A stretch of 6,735 bases of DNA from an uncultured Mesorhizobium sp. (GTDB lineage Bacteria > Pseudomonadota > Alphaproteobacteria > Rhizobiales > Rhizobiaceae). Positions 5,163 through 6,735 of the stretch are shown piece after piece. The first letter of the stretch is position 1; each line of letters starts with the position of its first letter. Location of the stretch: assembly GCA_950071955.1 (NCBI GenBank), contig CATMOC010000204.1, positions 1 through 6,735 of the forward strand. Reading direction: 5' to 3'. The notes under the pieces are model-generated. The model had not been told where the DNA came from. It ran no database searches and saw only the letters and a program-made list of their open reading frames with translations. A program made the position numbers and the translations under genes.

Positions 5163-5249
5163 CAAGGATCCGGTCAAGGATCCGCGGTCCCCCCAATTTT
5201 TTCCCGGCTTTTGTCTGCTTGCAGCAGACGGGAAAAAATCGGCTCCCCC
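5163..5249 (+). repeat. Variable-stem hairpin cassette, copy 1
   Basis: CAAGGATCCG occurs twice in direct orientation (5163-5172 and 5175-5184). The second leads into CGGT and a C-run, then a perfect 11-bp stem ATTTTTTCCCG (5196-5206) with CGGGAAAAAAT (5229-5239). Inside it is a second hairpin, GTCTGC (5213-5218) with GCAGAC (5224-5229). After the stem comes CGGCTCCCCC (5240-5249). The flanks match those of the copy at 6554-6601 almost base for base, while the stem is different. Confidence 0.75.
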
Positions 5250-5261
5250 GCAGCCCGTAGG

Positions 5262-5306
5262 CGTTAACCGAGGTCCGGCCCTGACGTGCCGGCTTCCCGG
5301 TTAACG
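5262..5306 (+). repeat. Nested inverted repeat CGTTAACCG/CGGTTAACG
   Basis: A perfect 9-bp outer repeat (5262-5270 with 5298-5306) encloses a 5-bp inner one, CCGGC (5275-5279) with GCCGG (5288-5292). The outer arms contain GTTAAC, which stands out in this GC-rich background. It lies 80 bases before the DUF2493 start and could be an operator or a leader RNA hairpin. Confidence 0.65.
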
Positions 5307-5333
5307 TCCCTGACCTCGTTTGCCCGCTGCGCA

Positions 5334-5379
5334 CCATTGGACCCGTCATCACGAGATGACGCGATCAAACCAATGGAGG
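5334..5379 (+). promoter_or_regulatory. Leader hairpin that pairs with the DUF2493 ribosome binding site
   Basis: CCATTGG (5334-5340) is complementary to CCAATGG (5370-5376), whose last two bases are the first two of the ribosome binding site GGAGG (5375-5379). Between them a perfect 7-bp hairpin, CGTCATC (5344-5350) with GATGACG (5355-5361), has a 4-base loop. The layout would allow partial masking of the ribosome binding site, or dyad binding by a repressor. Confidence 0.55.
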
Positions 5380-5385
5380 CTTCCA

Positions 5386-6384
5386 ATGCAGACTTTCAAC
5401 TCTTTCGCCGATCTCGCCAACGCCCGGATCGAGCTGGCCGACAGCCGCGGCCCGGTTACCGAAGCATACGACGGCGCGTTCCTCGAGCACAGCGACATGG
5501 CGAAGCTCAGCGTGGTCGACGAACCGATCACCGCCGACATGCCCGACGCCGACATGGCGCGGCGCGCGGTGGAGATGGCGATCGGAACGATCTTCGACGT
5601 CCTGAAGGACACCCGCATGGAAGAGTTCGCCCAGCAGCTCGCCTGGGGGATGGTCAACTCCTTTCACATGACCGCCCGCCTGGCCGAGGGACGCGAGGAC
5701 GATGCGGCGAAGAAGCTCGGCGAACTTGCCCGTCACTTCGATCCTTCCGAGATCTACGCCGTCGAGCTCGAAGAGACGCAGACGCTGGTCCAGACGCTGC
5801 AAGGTTGCCGTGAAGCTCTCGAAGCCATGCGCGACCACGCCTCGGACGTCTACCGCGTCGAGACGGGCCGTCCGTTCACTGCCACTCGCGGATCGCAGGT
5901 CAGCAAGAACGGTGTCACCGCCTCGCAAATCCAGGCACGGGACTACCTTGCCGCACGGGCGAAGGATCGCCGCGCACAATTCCAGCCCGAAGGTCCGCTG
6001 GTGGTTGTCTCCGGCGGCATGAAAGACTGGCACGATTTCGAGATGATCTGGGACATCCTCGACGACATCAAGTCCCGCGTCCCGAACATGGTTCTGGGCA
6101 CGACCGGAATGCGCAAGGGCGTCGATGCAATGGCGAACGCATGGGCCCAGAAGAACGGCGTGCAGACGATCCTCTTCATGCCCGACGCGCGCCACGGCAA
6201 CCGCGCTCCGTTCCTGCGCAACGAGAACATGGTCAAGCTCCGCCCGGTGGAAGCGATCGTCGGCGAAGGCTCCGGCATCCAGGCGAACCTCGCACAGCGG
6301 CTGCGTCAGGCTGGGGTGCCGGTTCACATCCGCCGGGTCGCCGATCAGCGGCAGCAGAAGGTCGGCGCGTCCACCTTCGGGTGA
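5386..6384 (+). CDS. DUF2493 (SLOG superfamily, YspA-like) domain protein
   Basis: The 332-residue product ends in a DUF2493-type Rossmann-like domain: V-V-V-S-G-G-M-K-D-W (residues 206-215), G-T-T-G-M-R-K-G-V-D-A-M-A-N-A-W-A (238-254), A-P-F-L-R-N-E-N-M (274-282) and A-I-V-G-E-G-S-G-I (290-298). SLOG proteins are thought to bind nucleotides or related ligands; some are linked to nucleotide signalling or conflict systems, but this branch has no assigned function. Residues 1-190 form an acidic, mostly helical N-terminal region with E-L-A-R-H-F-D near 112-118 and a long helix up to about 150. Start ATG 5386 has GGAGG at 5375-5379; an in-frame ATG at 5356 has no such site and lies inside a hairpin. 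The gene stands alone between a structured leader and a perfect terminator. Such proteins are common on sphingomonad plasmids. Confidence 0.85.
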   Translation: MQTFNSFADLANARIELADSRGPVTEAYDGAFLEHSDMAKLSVVDEPITADMPDADMARRAVEMAIGTIFDVLKDTRMEEFAQQLAWGMVNSFHMTARLAEGREDDAAKKLGELARHFDPSEIYAVELEETQTLVQTLQGCREALEAMRDHASDVYRVETGRPFTATRGSQVSKNGVTASQIQARDYLAARAKDRRAQFQPEGPLVVVSGGMKDWHDFEMIWDILDDIKSRVPNMVLGTTGMRKGVDAMANAWAQKNGVQTILFMPDARHGNRAPFLRNENMVKLRPVEAIVGEGSGIQANLAQRLRQAGVPVHIRRVADQRQQKVGASTFG

Positions 6385-6393
6385 GCGCCTCTC

Positions 6394-6430
6394 GGGAGGC
6401 TCCGGTATACGCCGGAGCCTCCCTTTCCTT
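6394..6430 (+). terminator. Intrinsic terminator after DUF2493
   Basis: A perfect 12-bp stem, GGGAGGCTCCGG (6394-6405) with CCGGAGCCTCCC (6412-6423), has a 6-base loop and is followed by a T-rich tail (TTTCCTTTTC). It starts 10 bases after the stop codon. Confidence 0.9.
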
Positions 6431-6440
6431 TTCGTCTCGG

Positions 6441-6483
6441 CAAGACGGGCTCGGGGGGCATCGAGCCCCCGTCGCCCGTCTTG
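6441..6483 (+). repeat. Perfect 10-bp inverted repeat with G/C-run core
   Basis: CAAGACGGGC (6441-6450) pairs with GCCCGTCTTG (6474-6483). Inside, a G-run (6453-6458) faces a C-run (6466-6470). No T-run follows, and it sits just downstream of a full terminator, so a second terminator is not needed. It may be a site for a DNA-binding protein or an RNA hairpin of a transcript that starts nearby. Confidence 0.6.
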
Positions 6484-6531
6484 GCGCGTCACAGGACCGG
6501 GGAGGGCTCGTCTCGTCGATGTCCCAGTCTA

Positions 6532-6656
6532 TCACGGGCGCACTGGCGCGCCTCAAGGATCCGCGGTTCCCCCAATTTTGCTACGCAAAATCGGCTCCCC
6601 CACGGCCCGCTTGCGCGGTCGCCTGCGGCGATCCTTGACCCGCTGGACGCCCGTGA
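6532..6656 (+). repeat. Nested long inverted repeat containing hairpin cassette copy 2
   Basis: Outer arms TCACGGGCG (6532-6540) and CGCCCGTGA (6648-6656) are perfect complements. Inside are TCAAGGATC (6553-6561) and GATCCTTGA (6630-6638), also perfect. In the centre is the stem ATTTTGC (6575-6581), TAC loop, GCAAAAT (6585-6591), flanked by GGTTCCCCC (6565-6573) and GGCTCCCCC (6593-6601). The whole could fold as a long arm with an internal hairpin, as RNA or extruded DNA. It ends 36 bases before the next start codon. The centre is the second copy of the element at 5163-5249. Confidence 0.75.
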
Positions 6657-6691
6657 CCGGCGGGAACCACCATCAACACATGGAGGTTAAG

Positions 6692-6735
6692 ATGGGCGTC
6701 CAAATCACATTGTTCAAAGCGCTGAAAGAGGCTAA
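6692..6735 (+). CDS. Start of a gene cut by the window end
   Basis: ATG 6692 follows GGAGG (6682-6686) by five bases. Fourteen complete codons are visible, reading M-G-V-Q-I-T-L-F-K-A-L-K-E-A, with no stop before the window end. This is too short to assign a family. The codons differ from neighbours in using several A/T-ending triplets (CAA, ACA, AAA), but the sample is tiny. The good ribosome binding site and the structured DNA before it support a real gene. Confidence 0.6.
   Translation, partial: MGVQITLFKALKEA

Larger units (their letters stand above)
4699..5385 (+). other. About 690-base non-coding region upstream of DUF2493
   Basis: I see no credible gene on either strand. The open frames translate to Arg/Pro/Ala-rich sequence without motifs and without ribosome binding sites. 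The region holds part of the inverted-repeat array, a G-quadruplex motif (5101-5118), a direct repeat of CAAGGATCCG, the first copy of the variable-stem hairpin cassette, a nested inverted repeat (5262-5306) and a hairpin that touches the ribosome binding site of the DUF2493 gene (5334-5376). The density of structure suggests a regulatory or DNA-processing region. Confidence 0.6.

Noticed and set aside
4813..5352. 179-codon minus-strand open frame in the repeat-rich region
   Set aside because: The translation follows the inverted repeats and the G/C tracts, shows no domain and has no ribosome binding site.
5365..6492. 375-codon minus-strand open frame covering the DUF2493 gene
   Set aside because: It is the antisense shadow of a gene with clear domain motifs and also reads through the DUF2493 terminator.
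1..6735. CRISPR array, tRNA, rRNA, insertion sequence
   Set aside because: No regularly spaced repeat array, no tRNA or rRNA-like segment, and no transposase frame or terminal repeats of an insertion sequence were seen on reading both strands.

Overview
The window looks like accessory DNA from an alphaproteobacterium, most probably a sphingomonad-type organism (Sphingomonadales). The bulk is GC-rich, about 65-70% in the genes sampled. It carries a run of small conserved genes (DUF3768, DUF736, a short single-stranded-DNA-binding protein, a DUF2493/SLOG protein, a Phd/PemK-like toxin-antitoxin pair) that I know mainly from plasmids and integrative conjugative elements of that group. No relaxase, replication initiator, integrase or transposase is visible, so plasmid versus integrated element cannot be decided.

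Layout. Bases 1-840 hold three tightly packed plus-strand genes: the end of a DUF3768 gene, a 63-residue basic protein, and a 114-residue protein that starts at GTG inside the previous stop codon. A structured, G-rich leader (841-997) precedes the DUF736 gene (998-1498), which ends in a clear intrinsic terminator (1550-1585). A 91-residue protein of unknown function follows. At its stop codon lies a good promoter/operator for the toxin-antitoxin pair (2054-2774), whose two genes overlap by 140 bases. A 457-base non-coding stretch ends in a palindrome cluster and a strong ribosome binding site in front of the short SSB gene (3232-3567), followed by an 88-residue acidic protein. A minus-strand XRE-family regulator (3923-4450) sits in a stretch of visibly lower GC and looks like a separate acquisition.

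From about 4700 to 5385 the DNA is essentially non-coding and full of inverted repeats, including an ideal G-quadruplex motif and the first copy of a hairpin cassette. It leads into the 332-residue DUF2493 gene (5386-6384), which ends in a perfect 12-bp terminator. Bases 6434-6691 are again non-coding and carry a second copy of the cassette inside a 125-base nested inverted repeat, just before a gene that starts at 6692 and runs off the window.

How the parts fit (inference): the toxin-antitoxin pair would stabilise the element, SSB would serve single-stranded intermediates of transfer or replication, the XRE protein would be a local repressor, and the DUF genes are element-borne functions of unknown mechanism. 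The most unusual signal is non-coding: two cassettes with near-identical flanks around hairpin stems that differ in sequence but both pair perfectly, each lying upstream of a gene. This suggests a conserved DNA or RNA structure rather than leftover sequence.
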